From contig JAAYOD010000032.1 in NCBI GenBank assembly GCA_012520515.1, positions 73,967-116,344 of the forward strand: DNA of 42,378 nucleotides, read 5' to 3'. The position numbers were made by a program, and so were the translations under genes. The number at the start of each line of letters is the position of its first letter. Positions within the stretch are counted from its first letter, which is position 1. This document shows positions 14,468 to 23,514 of the stretch, in pieces. The notes under the pieces were generated by a model. It worked only from the letters and a program-made list of their open reading frames with translations, made no database searches and had not been told where the DNA came from. This DNA is from Clostridiales bacterium. GTDB lineage: Bacteria; Bacillota; Clostridia; Christensenellales; DTU072.

Positions 14468-16156
14468 ATGAAAAGAACTCATTGGTATAAAAATGCCGTT
14501 ATCTATCAAATTTATCCTAGAAGTTTTTACGATTCTAATGGCGATGGCATAGGCGATTTAAAAGGTATTACAGCCAAACTAGACTACCTTAAGGAATTAG
14601 GTGTAAACTGTGTATGGCTAAGCCCTTGCTACAAATCTCCAAACGCAGACAATGGATACGATATTAGCGACTATCGTGACATAATGGACGAATTTGGCAC
14701 GCTTGATGACTGGAAAGAAATGATTAAAGCCATGCATGAGCGTGGCATAAAGCTAGTTATGGACTTAGTTGTTAATCACACTAGCGATGAACACGAGTGG
14801 TTTAAAGAAAGCAGAAAGAGCAAAGATAATCCTTACCGTGATTATTATTTTTGGCGTAAAGGCAGAGGCAAAAATGGCAAAAAAGCTCCAAATAACTGGA
14901 CTTCACGGTTTGGCGGAACGGCTTGGCAATATGATGAAGCCACAAAAGAGTGGTATATGCATCTTTGGGCGGTAAAACAGCCTGACCTTAACTGGCACAA
15001 TCCCAAAGTTAGGCAAGAAGTGCATGACTTAGTAAAGTTTTGGCTTGACTTGGGCGTAGATGGATTCCGCTGTGATGTCATAACTTATATAAGCAAAGTG
15101 GTAAGGTCTGATGGCTCTATTCCAGATGGCAAGTGGAAACCTGGTATAAGAGGGGACGAAATGTTCTTGCATGGACCGCATATCCACGAATATTTGCATG
15201 ACCTAAATAAAGAAGTTTTGTCAAAGTATGACTGTATGACAGTAGGCGAAGCCGCAGGTGTTACCATAGAAGAAGCTTTGCTTTATACTGATGAAAAGAG
15301 AGAAGAGCTAGATACCGTATTCCATTTTGAACATATGGGTTGTGATATGTTTATGGAAGTTATACCTAAGAAGTTTGATTTTGTTAAATTCAAAAAAATC
15401 TTAGGCAAGTGGCAAAAAGCGCTTTTTGACAAGTCTTGGAACAGCTTATACTATGAAAACCATGACCAACCTAGAAGTTTGGGCAGGTTTACTGGCAAGT
15501 TTGGCGACAAGCGTAAAGAAGCTGCTAAGATGCTTGCTATATCATTACACATGCAACAAGGCGTTCCTTATATCTATCAAGGACAAGAAATTGGTATGAC
15601 CAATGTCAAATTCCGCAAAGTATCTCAACTTAGAGACCAACTTGCTCTAAATATCTATGATATGATAAAAAAGATACCGTTTATGAAGCCTATATTTATG
15701 GCAATAATGAATAGGCGCGGTCGTGACCATGGCAGAGTGCCAATGCAATGGAGCGCGGAAAAGAACGCTGGCTTTACATCAGGAACACCTTGGTTTGAGC
15801 CACACGAAAACTATACTGAGGTAAATGTAGAAGAGAGTTTGAAAGACCCAAACAGCATTTTCTATTTTTATCAAAAGCTTATTAAGCTTCGCTTGGACAG
15901 CGATGTCAGCGACATAATAAGAGATGGCAGTTATGACAGTTATTATGACAACAGCAAAGATTTGTTTGTCTATACCCGTACATTAGGAGAAAGAAAGCTT
16001 TTGGTAATTTGCAACTTCAAAAACAAAGATGTATACTTTGAAGTGCCTAAGAACTTAAAAGGCAAAGAGGCAAAAGTGGTAATCACAAACTATGACGAAA
16101 AACCGCTCAAAGATATGCTGCTAAGGCCATACGAAGCAATAGTTTACGAAATATAA
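14468..16156 (+). CDS. GH13 alpha-glucosidase (oligo-1,6-glucosidase type)
   Basis: A 562-residue cytoplasmic glycoside hydrolase of family GH13, with no signal peptide and the usual (beta/alpha)8 barrel plus C-terminal beta domain. The nucleophile is D203 in GFRCDVI, the acid/base is E261 in TVGEA, and the transition-state stabiliser is D333 in ENHDQ. The opening WYKNAVIYQIYPRSFYDSNGDGIGDLKG is diagnostic for the oligo-1,6-glucosidase / trehalose-6-phosphate hydrolase subfamily. The residue after the nucleophile is Val, which in this subfamily favours alpha-1,6 bonds. It hydrolyses short isomalto- or malto-oligosaccharides taken up by the cell. AAAGGAG precedes the ATG. It is monocistronic, with no sugar transporter next to it. 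Confidence 0.93.
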   Translation: MKRTHWYKNAVIYQIYPRSFYDSNGDGIGDLKGITAKLDYLKELGVNCVWLSPCYKSPNADNGYDISDYRDIMDEFGTLDDWKEMIKAMHERGIKLVMDLVVNHTSDEHEWFKESRKSKDNPYRDYYFWRKGRGKNGKKAPNNWTSRFGGTAWQYDEATKEWYMHLWAVKQPDLNWHNPKVRQEVHDLVKFWLDLGVDGFRCDVITYISKVVRSDGSIPDGKWKPGIRGDEMFLHGPHIHEYLHDLNKEVLSKYDCMTVGEAAGVTIEEALLYTDEKREELDTVFHFEHMGCDMFMEVIPKKFDFVKFKKILGKWQKALFDKSWNSLYYENHDQPRSLGRFTGKFGDKRKEAAKMLAISLHMQQGVPYIYQGQEIGMTNVKFRKVSQLRDQLALNIYDMIKKIPFMKPIFMAIMNRRGRDHGRVPMQWSAEKNAGFTSGTPWFEPHENYTEVNVEESLKDPNSIFYFYQKLIKLRLDSDVSDIIRDGSYDSYYDNSKDLFVYTRTLGERKLLVICNFKNKDVYFEVPKNLKGKEAKVVITNYDEKPLKDMLLRPYEAIVYEI

Positions 16157-16164
16157 AACTATAT

Positions 16165-16193
16165 AAGTCCTTCCTAAGTTTTAGGAAGGACTT
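16165..16193. terminator. Hairpin after the glucosidase gene, probable terminator
   Basis: AAGTCCTTCCTAA (16165-16177) pairs perfectly with TTAGGAAGGACTT (16181-16193). The 13-bp stem is strong but the following T run is weak, so termination is likely rather than certain. Confidence 0.6.
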
Positions 16194-16218
16194 CTAAAAA
16201 TAGGAGCATTTATTTAAA

Positions 16219-16953
16219 GTGAAGATATTATTTTTTTCAGGCACAGGAAATTCTTACGCAACAGCAAAACTAATTGCAGGCCGTGAAGGAATGCTGTTTG
16301 ATATGGCAAGTTCCGTTATAGAAAAAGTAAAAGATGAATATGTAGGCATAGTGTTGCCTTGCTATTGCAACGATATACCTCAAAAGGCAAGAGAGTTTTT
16401 ACAAAAGGTGCAAATTGAAAGTGACTATATTTTTGCCATAGTAACTTGCGGACTGTCGGCAGGCAATAGCTTTATTACTATAAATAATATTTTGAAAGAA
16501 AAAGGCTTACAGCTATCTTACGCTAAAAAATTAGTTTTGCCCGATAGCTGTATAGTTTTTGCCACCAAAACGGAAAAGGCAAAGAGCTTGCTTGCCAGCC
16601 ATCAAGAGCGCGTCAATGAAATTAATAGCGATTTGAGCGAAAAAATTAAAACACCTATGCCCAAGGATAAAAAAACACCAACTATGTACACTAAACTACT
16701 GTGGAGGCTGTTTAAGGGCTTTTATAAACTTGACGACAAGAAAACCAACGGCAGATGTATTTCTTGCGGGAAATGCTTAGAATATTGCCCTGTAAAGAAT
16801 ATAATCATGCAAGATAAAAAAATAATTTTTGGCGACAGTTGCGAAAATTGCTTTGCTTGTATTCAAAGATGTGATAAAATGGCAATTCAGTTTGGTAAAA
16901 TTCAAGTGAGCAACGCAACACGCTACTACCATCCAATAATTTCGGAGGACTAA
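16219..16953 (+). CDS. EFR1-type flavodoxin-ferredoxin fusion protein
   Basis: A 244-residue electron-transfer protein. The first half is a flavodoxin domain whose FMN phosphate loop is FSGTGNSYATA. The C-terminal part is a bacterial ferredoxin domain with two 4Fe-4S ligand sets, C180/C183/C186/C190 and C208/C211/C214/C218. This architecture is known as the EFR1 family in anaerobes and should pass electrons between ferredoxin and flavin. The start is GTG at 16219 with a TAGGAG site 12 bases upstream. It is followed after 7 bases by the ABC transporter genes, so it appears to be the first gene of a four-gene operon. The electron acceptor is unknown. Confidence 0.88.
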   Translation: MKILFFSGTGNSYATAKLIAGREGMLFDMASSVIEKVKDEYVGIVLPCYCNDIPQKAREFLQKVQIESDYIFAIVTCGLSAGNSFITINNILKEKGLQLSYAKKLVLPDSCIVFATKTEKAKSLLASHQERVNEINSDLSEKIKTPMPKDKKTPTMYTKLLWRLFKGFYKLDDKKTNGRCISCGKCLEYCPVKNIIMQDKKIIFGDSCENCFACIQRCDKMAIQFGKIQVSNATRYYHPIISED

Positions 16954-16960
16954 TAATAGT

Positions 16961-17929
16961 ATGGCAGTCTTGGAGATAAAGGACATAACAAAAATTTATC
17001 GCGCTAGCGGTAAGTCCAAAATCACTGCAGTAAGCGGCGTTTCTTTTAATGTGGACGCTGGCGAAGTGGTAGGTTTTATTGGACCTAATGGAGCTGGCAA
17101 GTCAACCACCTTAAAAATTATTACAGGTCTTGCTAGAGCCACTAGCGGGGCAGTGGCCATTGAAGGAAATGACATAGTAAAAAGTAGAGTTAAGGCTATG
17201 AAAAATGTAGGCGCAATAGTGGAAGCGCCTGATATGTACCTCGATTGGACGGGATTGGAGAATATGAAGTATCTTGCAAGCATTTCTAATATAGAGATGC
17301 CTAGCGATATGGGAGAGTATTCCAAAAAAGAAGTAATATTAGACCGCATAGATGAACTACTTAAGCTAGTTGGTCTATATGAAAGGAGAAAAGATAAGGT
17401 AAGAAGCTATTCATTAGGCATGAAACAGCGTTTAGGCATAGCGCAAGCGCTGCTTTCTCGCCCCAAGCTGCTTGTTTTGGACGAACCAAACAATGGACTT
17501 GACCCAAGCGGTATTATAGAGATGCGCAACATTATTTTGCACCTTGCGCATGAACTTAATATGGCGGTACTAGTTAGCAGTCACCAGCTTGCCGAAATGC
17601 AACTGCTTTGTGACCGTTTTATTATTATAGATAAAGGCAAGATTATTGCCACTCCTAATAAAGCTGAGCTATTTGAGCAAAACATAGATGCCGCTGTCAC
17701 TATCGCCACCGATAATATAGTAGGCGCAAGAGATTTGTTAAAAGAAAAATTTGATATAGAGGCAACTCTTAAAAATGGACATATAGAGTTTACAACGGCC
17801 ATTGATGTAGGAGAAATTACAAAAGAGCTTATACTTAGCGGTATCAATGTAAAAGGGGTACAGCGTAAAGAAGCCACTTTGGAAGAGTTGTTTATAAAAT
17901 TGACGGCAGGGGGGAAATCAAAATGTTAG
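16961..17929 (+). CDS. ABC transporter ATP-binding protein
   Basis: A 322-residue ATPase with Walker A GPNGAGKST (41-49), the signature YSLGMKQRLGIAQALL, and Walker B LLVLDEPNNGLDPSG followed by the switch histidine in VSSHQLAEM. The C-terminal 90 residues form the accessory domain usual for the ABC-2 export group, the drug, antibiotic or bacteriocin exporters (CcmA-like). It lies 7 bases after the EFR1 gene and overlaps the permease gene by 7 bases, so it is translationally coupled to its partner. The exported substrate is not evident. Confidence 0.92.
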   Translation: MAVLEIKDITKIYRASGKSKITAVSGVSFNVDAGEVVGFIGPNGAGKSTTLKIITGLARATSGAVAIEGNDIVKSRVKAMKNVGAIVEAPDMYLDWTGLENMKYLASISNIEMPSDMGEYSKKEVILDRIDELLKLVGLYERRKDKVRSYSLGMKQRLGIAQALLSRPKLLVLDEPNNGLDPSGIIEMRNIILHLAHELNMAVLVSSHQLAEMQLLCDRFIIIDKGKIIATPNKAELFEQNIDAAVTIATDNIVGARDLLKEKFDIEATLKNGHIEFTTAIDVGEITKELILSGINVKGVQRKEATLEELFIKLTAGGKSKC

Positions 17930-18969
17930 GTAAACTTATTTTAGGTGAAATAAAAAAGATTTTACGCCCCAAGTCACTTATTACCATAGGCGTGCTTTTT
18001 GTGATATTTTTTATATTGTTTGCTGTATTTTATAACATTAACTGGGATAGCTTGCTTGATTCTATCGCAACAGAAACAGAAGGGGAAGTTGGGGAGCTTA
18101 TTGAAATACTAGAAGGGGAAATTGACTTTTTGGTAGATGTGGATAAGACCAATGTAGATTCTTACATTAGCTTTTATCAGTCAGAATATCAAAGAGCGTT
18201 AGAGCAAGAGAACGGACTTGATTATTATTATAAAGGCGTAGTTACTATACTAAGGTATGTCAAAGCCAATGACCTTTTTGGACAAGATATCAAGATAGCA
18301 GGACAGCCTACAATAAAAGCAAGCGCAGAAAATTTTGCTATGACTTATTTTTCTACTGTGCTTGCAATACTTTATATTTACGCAATAGTGGTTATGGCAG
18401 GGCTGTATGCCGACGAATACAAAAATGGCACTATAAAGTTAGTTATGCTAAGGCCAGTTACGCCAACTAGCGTAATACTAGCTAAGATAATAGCTATGTT
18501 TATTGTGCTACTTTCTCTTCTTGGCATTACGACCTTGATAGGATTTTTATATGGACTTGCGGCCTTTGGCAGTGTGGGAATGACTAAAGTTTTGGTGCTG
18601 TTTAACGCGCGGCATATATGGCGTATGAGTTATAGCGGATATGTGTTTTTGACTATGGCGCTAAGCGCTATATCCTTGCTTTCTTATGGTATGCTTAGCT
18701 TTTCGCTAGGCACTGTGCTAAAAAGAAAAACTTGGGCAATTCTTCTTGGTTTGGTGGCAATGCTTAGCATAATTGCTTCTATTTTGTCATTTTTAGGAAT
18801 AGACCGCTTTATGTTCTCTAAAATAAGCAACCTTTCCGATTATTTTACGCTTAACTATGGAGCTCCATATAAAGCTAGTTTCTTTATTGCTATGCCTATG
18901 CTCATTGTATACAATGCGCTTATGTACTTTGCAGTATTCTTTATTACAAATAAGAGAGATATTGTGTAA
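17923..18969 (+). CDS. ABC-2 type transporter permease
   Basis: A 348-residue membrane protein with one helix near the N-terminus (about 20-40), then an acidic external loop of roughly 90 residues, then five helices between about residues 145 and 340. The stretch YADEYKNGTIKLVMLRPVTPTSVILAKI is the recognisable ABC-2 permease coupling region. It overlaps the ATPase gene by 7 bases and its stop codon overlaps the queT start by one base, so all three are coupled. It is the membrane half of the exporter; the substrate is unknown. Confidence 0.88.
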   Translation: MLGKLILGEIKKILRPKSLITIGVLFVIFFILFAVFYNINWDSLLDSIATETEGEVGELIEILEGEIDFLVDVDKTNVDSYISFYQSEYQRALEQENGLDYYYKGVVTILRYVKANDLFGQDIKIAGQPTIKASAENFAMTYFSTVLAILYIYAIVVMAGLYADEYKNGTIKLVMLRPVTPTSVILAKIIAMFIVLLSLLGITTLIGFLYGLAAFGSVGMTKVLVLFNARHIWRMSYSGYVFLTMALSAISLLSYGMLSFSLGTVLKRKTWAILLGLVAMLSIIASILSFLGIDRFMFSKISNLSDYFTLNYGAPYKASFFIAMPMLIVYNALMYFAVFFITNKRDIV

Positions 18970-19484
18970 TGCAAAAAAAAGCAAGGCTATCTATATCTTT
19001 GGCAAGAATAGGACTTATTGCTGCGCTTTATGCTGTATTAACGCTAGTGTTATACCCTATATCCTATGGTCCTTGGCAATGCAGAGTTAGCGAAGTCATG
19101 ACGCTGCTGCCGCTGCTTTTTTGGGAAGCTGTGCCTGCCCTTATTATTGGCTGTTTTGTTGCCAATTTGTTTTCTGGATTTGTTATGGATATTGTGTTTG
19201 GCACTTTGGCAACAGCTTTAGCTGCGCTTTTTACATATTTTATAGGCAAGATAATAAAGTCAAAAGCTATGCCTTTTATAGCGGCTTTGCCCCCTGTTAT
19301 TTTTAATGCTTTTATTTTGCCGCTTATGTGGAAATTATTTACAGAAAACGCAGGGCTTTATTGGGTTAATTTTGGATTTGTTTTTGCTGGGCAGTTTGTA
19401 GCTGTTTATGTGCTTGGTTTACCTGTTTATTATGTGTTAAAGTCGCGGTATAAAATGGTATTAAATAATAAAAAGGATAATTAA
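18969..19484 (+). CDS. queT: QueT family transporter (queuosine precursor ECF S-component)
   Basis: A 171-residue protein with five or six membrane segments and the family's conserved blocks RVSEVMTLLPLLFWEAVPALIIGC and DIVFGTLATALAALFTYFIGK. QueT proteins are substrate-binding S-components of energy-coupling-factor transporters for queuosine precursors such as preQ1 or queuine. The ATG at 18969 overlaps the permease stop codon (TAATG). The ECF ATPases are not here, and the upstream ABC exporter is of a different class. I found no preQ1 riboswitch upstream. The gene ends at a strong bidirectional terminator. Confidence 0.85.
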   Translation: MQKKARLSISLARIGLIAALYAVLTLVLYPISYGPWQCRVSEVMTLLPLLFWEAVPALIIGCFVANLFSGFVMDIVFGTLATALAALFTYFIGKIIKSKAMPFIAALPPVIFNAFILPLMWKLFTENAGLYWVNFGFVFAGQFVAVYVLGLPVYYVLKSRYKMVLNNKKDN

Positions 19485-19509
19485 AAAGCGGTTTTAATAA
19501 ACCGCTTTT
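19484..19509. terminator. Bidirectional terminator
   Basis: AAAAGCGGTTT (19484-19494) pairs with AAACCGCTTTT (19499-19509), between the convergent queT and asnA genes. Confidence 0.9.
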
Positions 19510-19520
19510 GTTGTTTGATG

Positions 19521-20525
19521 TTATAACAACTCTATTCCTGCTTCTTTGCATTTTTGCATAGTGTAGTCATCCCAAATAGATGCTTGCACTTCGCCTATGT
19601 GGATTTTGTTTAGCATAAGCATACAAAGTCGGCTTTGACCTATTCCGCCCCCCATAGTCAGAGGCAGTTTATCTTCAAGTAGCGCTTTATGAAAAGGCAA
19701 ATTTGCTCTTTCTAGGCAGTTTGCCTTAGCAAGCTGGTCAATTAGACTCTCTTTATTTACCCTTATACCCATAGAGCTTATTTCAATGGCGTGTCCAAGC
19801 GGCTCATAGTAGACTAAGATATCACCATTTAGACTCCAGTCATCATAGTCAGGTGCTCTGCCGTCATGCGGTTTGCCGCTCTTTAGCTTGTCGCCTATTT
19901 GCATAATAAATACTGTGCCGTATTTTTTAGCAATGGCATCTTCTCTTGCTTTTGGGTTAAGGTCAGGATATAAGTCTTCTAACTCTTGGCTAGTAATAAA
20001 AGTTACTTCCCTTTTTATATGGGCATTTGTAGGGTATTTCTTTGCAACTTCTTGTAAAGTGTCGCAAACGGCGTTCATAATTAAAGTTACCGTTTCTTTT
20101 AGGTAATCAATGTTTCTGCATTCTTCCGTTATGACCTTTTCCCAGTCCCATTGGTCTACATAAATGGAGTGAATGTTGTCCATTTCTTCATCGCGCCTTA
20201 TGGCATTCATATCAGTATATAGACCTTTTAGCGGTCTAAAGTCATATTTGTGCAAAGCGTACCTTTTCCATTTTGCTAGAGAATGCACAACTTCGGCATA
20301 CCTGCCTGTTTCCTTTATGTCAAACTTTACAGGGCGCTCAACGCCATTAAGATTGTCATTAAGTCCTGATTGGCTATCTACAAAAAGGGGACTGCTGACA
20401 CGCTTTAAGTTAAGCGATTTTGCTAGCTTTTTTTGAAAAGAATTCTTTATCGCCGCAATAGCTGCTTGCGTTTGATAAAGAGTTAGCTTTGACTTATAGT
20501 TTTTTGGTATGAAAACAGAACTCAT
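19521..20525 (-). CDS. asnA: Aspartate-ammonia ligase (asparagine synthetase A)
   Basis: A 334-residue class II synthetase-like enzyme that makes asparagine from aspartate, ammonia and ATP. Family-specific blocks are [22 protein letters not shown], the DQWDWEK core, GRAPDYDDW and the C-terminal [15 protein letters not shown] motif. The length is normal for AsnA. AAGGAG precedes the ATG. It is monocistronic, with its own promoter (20563-20591), and ends at the shared terminator. Use of the ammonia-dependent rather than glutamine-dependent enzyme fits an anaerobic, ammonia-rich habitat. Confidence 0.96.
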   Translation of the reverse strand: MSSVFIPKNYKSKLTLYQTQAAIAAIKNSFQKKLAKSLNLKRVSSPLFVDSQSGLNDNLNGVERPVKFDIKETGRYAEVVHSLAKWKRYALHKYDFRPLKGLYTDMNAIRRDEEMDNIHSIYVDQWDWEKVITEECRNIDYLKETVTLIMNAVCDTLQEVAKKYPTNAHIKREVTFITSQELEDLYPDLNPKAREDAIAKKYGTVFIMQIGDKLKSGKPHDGRAPDYDDWSLNGDILVYYEPLGHAIEISSMGIRVNKESLIDQLAKANCLERANLPFHKALLEDKLPLTMGGGIGQSRLCMLMLNKIHIGEVQASIWDDYTMQKCKEAGIELL

Positions 20526-20562
20526 TAAATCTCCTTGACCTTTTCTTTAGGTAATAATAACA

Positions 20563-20591
20563 ATTATATAATAGTTATTGTTAATAATCAA
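20563..20591 (-). promoter_or_regulatory. Promoter of asnA
   Basis: On the minus strand TTGATT (20586-20591) and TATAAT (20563-20568) are 17 bases apart. The AATAAC...GTTATT dyad around the -10 could bind a regulator. Confidence 0.55.
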
Positions 20592-20634
20592 TAAATTAAT
20601 TGTTATAACATAAATTATTAGCGGAGTTTTGCTA

Positions 20635-20664
20635 TTGACAATAGCATTGCCGTTTTTATATAAT
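20635..20664 (+). promoter_or_regulatory. Promoter of the MFS transporter
   Basis: Consensus TTGACA (20635-20640) and TATAAT (20659-20664) with an 18-base spacer. Confidence 0.75.
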
Positions 20665-20707
20665 AGATATGTTATATTTTGTTTTAAATATAATTACGGA
20701 GGTAAAA

Positions 20708-22546
20708 ATGGAAGACAATCAAGTTGCCCAAAGGGAAACTAATCAAACAAAAGATTGGTCAGGATTAAAGCTTAACTATCCAAGAACCATTAAAGTAGGA
20801 CTAGGTTTTTGCGTAGTTATGATATTCTGGACAGTCTATAACTTTGTTGTACCGCTGCTTTTGGAGCAAGCATTCGGATTTAGCAACACTATCCGCAATA
20901 TTATAGTCGGTATAGCTAGCGCGCTTTGCATATTTTTGTTGCCTTTCTTTGGAAAAAAGAGTGATAAATGCAAATCAAAGTATGGTAGAAGGACGCCGTT
21001 TATAGTTGTAGGAACTGCAATTTCTATTATAGCAATGGTATTAATTCCGCTATCGGTAAATGGACAGCTTTCAGAATCACACGCTACAAGAAATACATAC
21101 AAAAACTTCTTTTTAGTGGAAGATGCAAGCGTACATACCCCAGATGGAACAACCACAAGGGAAGAACTTTTAGGCACTTGGTGGGATAAAGCAGACAAAG
21201 GCGATTTTTCTTTTGTGGAAAAATCCACTTATGTTAAGCTAATTGAAGTACACGGCACTAGCCAAGAAGCGCGCGCGTACTTTACAAAAATATATAACGC
21301 CAAAGTTGACAGCAATGACAATGGCTTTTTAGGTTTTGGCGGTAAACCAACAAAATTTTATAAGTATCCAACTTACTATGGCGAAAATAACGAACTAGAA
21401 AGAGATGAAAAAGTTGCTATAGACAAAAAAGAGTATAATGCTCTTAAAGAAGATTATAGCAAATATTTAAAATATGGCGCTGACGAATACACAAGCAATG
21501 CTGTAAACAGCAATATGAAAACAGGCGCTTTAGTATTTTTCATAATAGCGCTACTGCTTGTAATTATCAGCCAAACAATAATTAGAACGCCAGCAGTTAG
21601 TTTGATGCCTGATGTCACGCCAAGCCCATTAAGAAGTCCTGGCAACGCTATGATAAACCTAATTGGCGGCGTTGGCGGCGCAGTAGGCTTTTTGATTTAT
21701 ACAATTACATTTATGTTTGAAGACAAGCTGGCATTGCCTACACAGTATTGGATAATCTTTGGTTCTATGGCAGTTGCGCTTGGGTTAGTGCTTGCGCTAT
21801 TTATACTGCTAGTTAAGGAAAACAAATGGGTTAAGGAAAACCAACTAATCTGTGAACAGTATGGCTTAGAAACGGGCAATGAAGAGCAAGAAAAAAATGC
21901 TCCAAGAGTTAATATGTTTAAGCAATACGGCAAGGCAAAAATGACTAGCTTTTTCCTTATCTTAGGTTCAATATCCTTATGGTTTATAGGCTACTATGCT
22001 ATTTCTACCAACCTTGCTATTTATGCAGTTAAGGTGCTAGAGCTTGGCAGCGGACTAGCAAGTATTGTAAGTGGAGCAAGTATGCTTGTTGCGGCAATTG
22101 GATTTATTCCTGTTGGTATTTTGGCTAGAAAAATAGGCAGAAGATGGTCCATTATCTTAGGATTTGGATTAGCTATTGTTTCATTTATACTAGTTGGTTT
22201 ATTTGTAACGCCTGCAAGCAGCAGCAAAATGGCGGTATTTACTCTTTGCTATTTAATTTCAGGATTTGGACTTATCTTTGCAAATGTTAATACCTTGCCT
22301 ATGGTGCTAGAGCTTTCCACCCCCAGAGATGTGGGCAAGTTTACAGGATACTATTATGTTGCAACCATGACAGCGCAAACCTTAGGTCCAATCTTTGGCG
22401 GACTAGTTATGGACTACATAAGCAGCAGAGGAATATTCTTCTTCTCAGCAATCTGCATTACAATCGGCGCAATCTTAATGCTATTTGTAAAACATGGTGA
22501 AAGCCCTGACTTTGCAACTAAAGGAAAGAGAAAAGCTGTTGCGTAA
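20708..22546 (+). CDS. MFS transporter, GPH/SLC45-like, with large extracytoplasmic insertion
   Basis: A 612-residue major facilitator with about 12 membrane helices. The blocks RTIKVGLGFCVVMIFWTVYNF, SLMPDVTPSPLRSPGNA and the cytoplasmic KKSDKCKSKYGRRTPF (motif A) are those of sugar-cation symporters related to GPH and SLC45 carriers. Between helices 3 and 4 sits a hydrophilic insertion of about 150 residues (117-270) that must face outward; typical carriers have only a few residues there and are about 450 long. GGAGG lies 6 bases before the ATG at 20708, so that start is preferred over the ATG 13 codons upstream. It is transcribed alone and likely imports a glycoside or disaccharide; the GH13 enzyme encoded 5 kb away could use the product. 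Confidence 0.87.
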   Translation: MEDNQVAQRETNQTKDWSGLKLNYPRTIKVGLGFCVVMIFWTVYNFVVPLLLEQAFGFSNTIRNIIVGIASALCIFLLPFFGKKSDKCKSKYGRRTPFIVVGTAISIIAMVLIPLSVNGQLSESHATRNTYKNFFLVEDASVHTPDGTTTREELLGTWWDKADKGDFSFVEKSTYVKLIEVHGTSQEARAYFTKIYNAKVDSNDNGFLGFGGKPTKFYKYPTYYGENNELERDEKVAIDKKEYNALKEDYSKYLKYGADEYTSNAVNSNMKTGALVFFIIALLLVIISQTIIRTPAVSLMPDVTPSPLRSPGNAMINLIGGVGGAVGFLIYTITFMFEDKLALPTQYWIIFGSMAVALGLVLALFILLVKENKWVKENQLICEQYGLETGNEEQEKNAPRVNMFKQYGKAKMTSFFLILGSISLWFIGYYAISTNLAIYAVKVLELGSGLASIVSGASMLVAAIGFIPVGILARKIGRRWSIILGFGLAIVSFILVGLFVTPASSSKMAVFTLCYLISGFGLIFANVNTLPMVLELSTPRDVGKFTGYYYVATMTAQTLGPIFGGLVMDYISSRGIFFFSAICITIGAILMLFVKHGESPDFATKGKRKAVA

Positions 22547-22564
22547 AAAATTAATTGCAAAAGT

Positions 22565-22595
22565 AAAAAAGGCAAGGTTTACCTTGCCTTTTTTG
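22565..22595 (+). terminator. Rho-independent terminator of the MFS gene
   Basis: AAAAAAGGCAAGGT pairs with ACCTTGCCTTTTTT, giving a long stem followed by T residues. Confidence 0.9.
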
Positions 22596-22694
22596 CTATT
22601 TACCTAATTTAATAAAAACTTAGGGTAGTAAATTGGGTATTGGGTATGGTATAATAATACAATAAAAATTGTTTTTACGCTAAAGGAGAAAATT

Positions 22695-23513
22695 ATGGCA
22701 GAGAGTTATACGATAATTTATGTGATTGGCGCTTTAGTCGCCGCAGCAATTATTGTGATGAGCGTGTTTTTTATTGTCAAGGCATTTCGCAGAGCAAAAC
22801 TAATTGGTATGGATACAAAAGTTTTGAAAAAAACTATAAAAAATAGCGCAATATTTTCCATTGTGCCAAGTATTCCCATTGTTATAGGAATAGGTATTAT
22901 GATGCAATATCTAGGCATTGCAATTCCTTGGATTAGGCTGACTGTAATTGGCGCGCTTCAATATGAACTTATAGCTATGGATACAGCAGGCAAGGCGCTT
23001 GAATCAGTAGCACCGAACTACACTTCACAAATGCTTATAGCAAATGCCGTTACCGTAATGACACTGAGTATTTTAGGCGGACTTATCTTTAACCTTATCG
23101 CCTACAAAAAGTATCAAACTAAGTTAGCCGACTTGCAAAAAAAGAATGCAAAACTTATGGACGCAATAACGGGCGCGTTGCTTAGCGGTATGCTATCAGG
23201 TATGCTAAGCGCAATTCTAGTTGGCGGAATATTTACCGTTGGCAAGCCCGCTTCTTACACTGGCGGCATAAATAACTATGGCGAAATTGTGCTAATTACG
23301 CTTGCAGCTAGCGTTGTTATTATGGCGCTTTGCGGACTTGTTATGATTGTATTTAAGCAAAAATGGGTAGAGAATTATGCTTTGCCAATTACTATTTTAG
23401 GGGCGCTTGCAGTAGCTTATGCTTTTGTACCTTTGTTTGACTCAAGGTACATAGTAGAAAGCCAAAAAGCTATAAAACTTTTGTGGGCGGTTGTGCCATT
23501 TGTGGGGGTGTAA
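22695..23513 (+). CDS. DUF5058 family membrane protein
   Basis: A 272-residue integral membrane protein with about six or seven hydrophobic segments. The central part FSIVPSIPIVIGIGIMMQYLGIAIPWIRL, followed by VIGALQYELIAMDTAGKAL, is how I recognise the uncharacterised family DUF5058. A charged loop (KKYQTKLADLQKKNAKLM) divides it into two parts. AAAGGAG precedes the ATG. The next gene, also a membrane protein, starts 1 base after its stop, so the two are almost certainly subunits of one complex, possibly a transporter. An extended -10 (TGGTATAAT at about 22647-22655) may drive the pair. Confidence 0.75.
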   Translation: MAESYTIIYVIGALVAAAIIVMSVFFIVKAFRRAKLIGMDTKVLKKTIKNSAIFSIVPSIPIVIGIGIMMQYLGIAIPWIRLTVIGALQYELIAMDTAGKALESVAPNYTSQMLIANAVTVMTLSILGGLIFNLIAYKKYQTKLADLQKKNAKLMDAITGALLSGMLSGMLSAILVGGIFTVGKPASYTGGINNYGEIVLITLAASVVIMALCGLVMIVFKQKWVENYALPITILGALAVAYAFVPLFDSRYIVESQKAIKLLWAVVPFVGV

Positions 23514-23514
23514 A

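Noticed and set aside
16157-16218. preQ1 riboswitch controlling the queT operon
   Set aside because: The 62 bases before the first gene hold only the glucosidase hairpin and a ribosome binding site.
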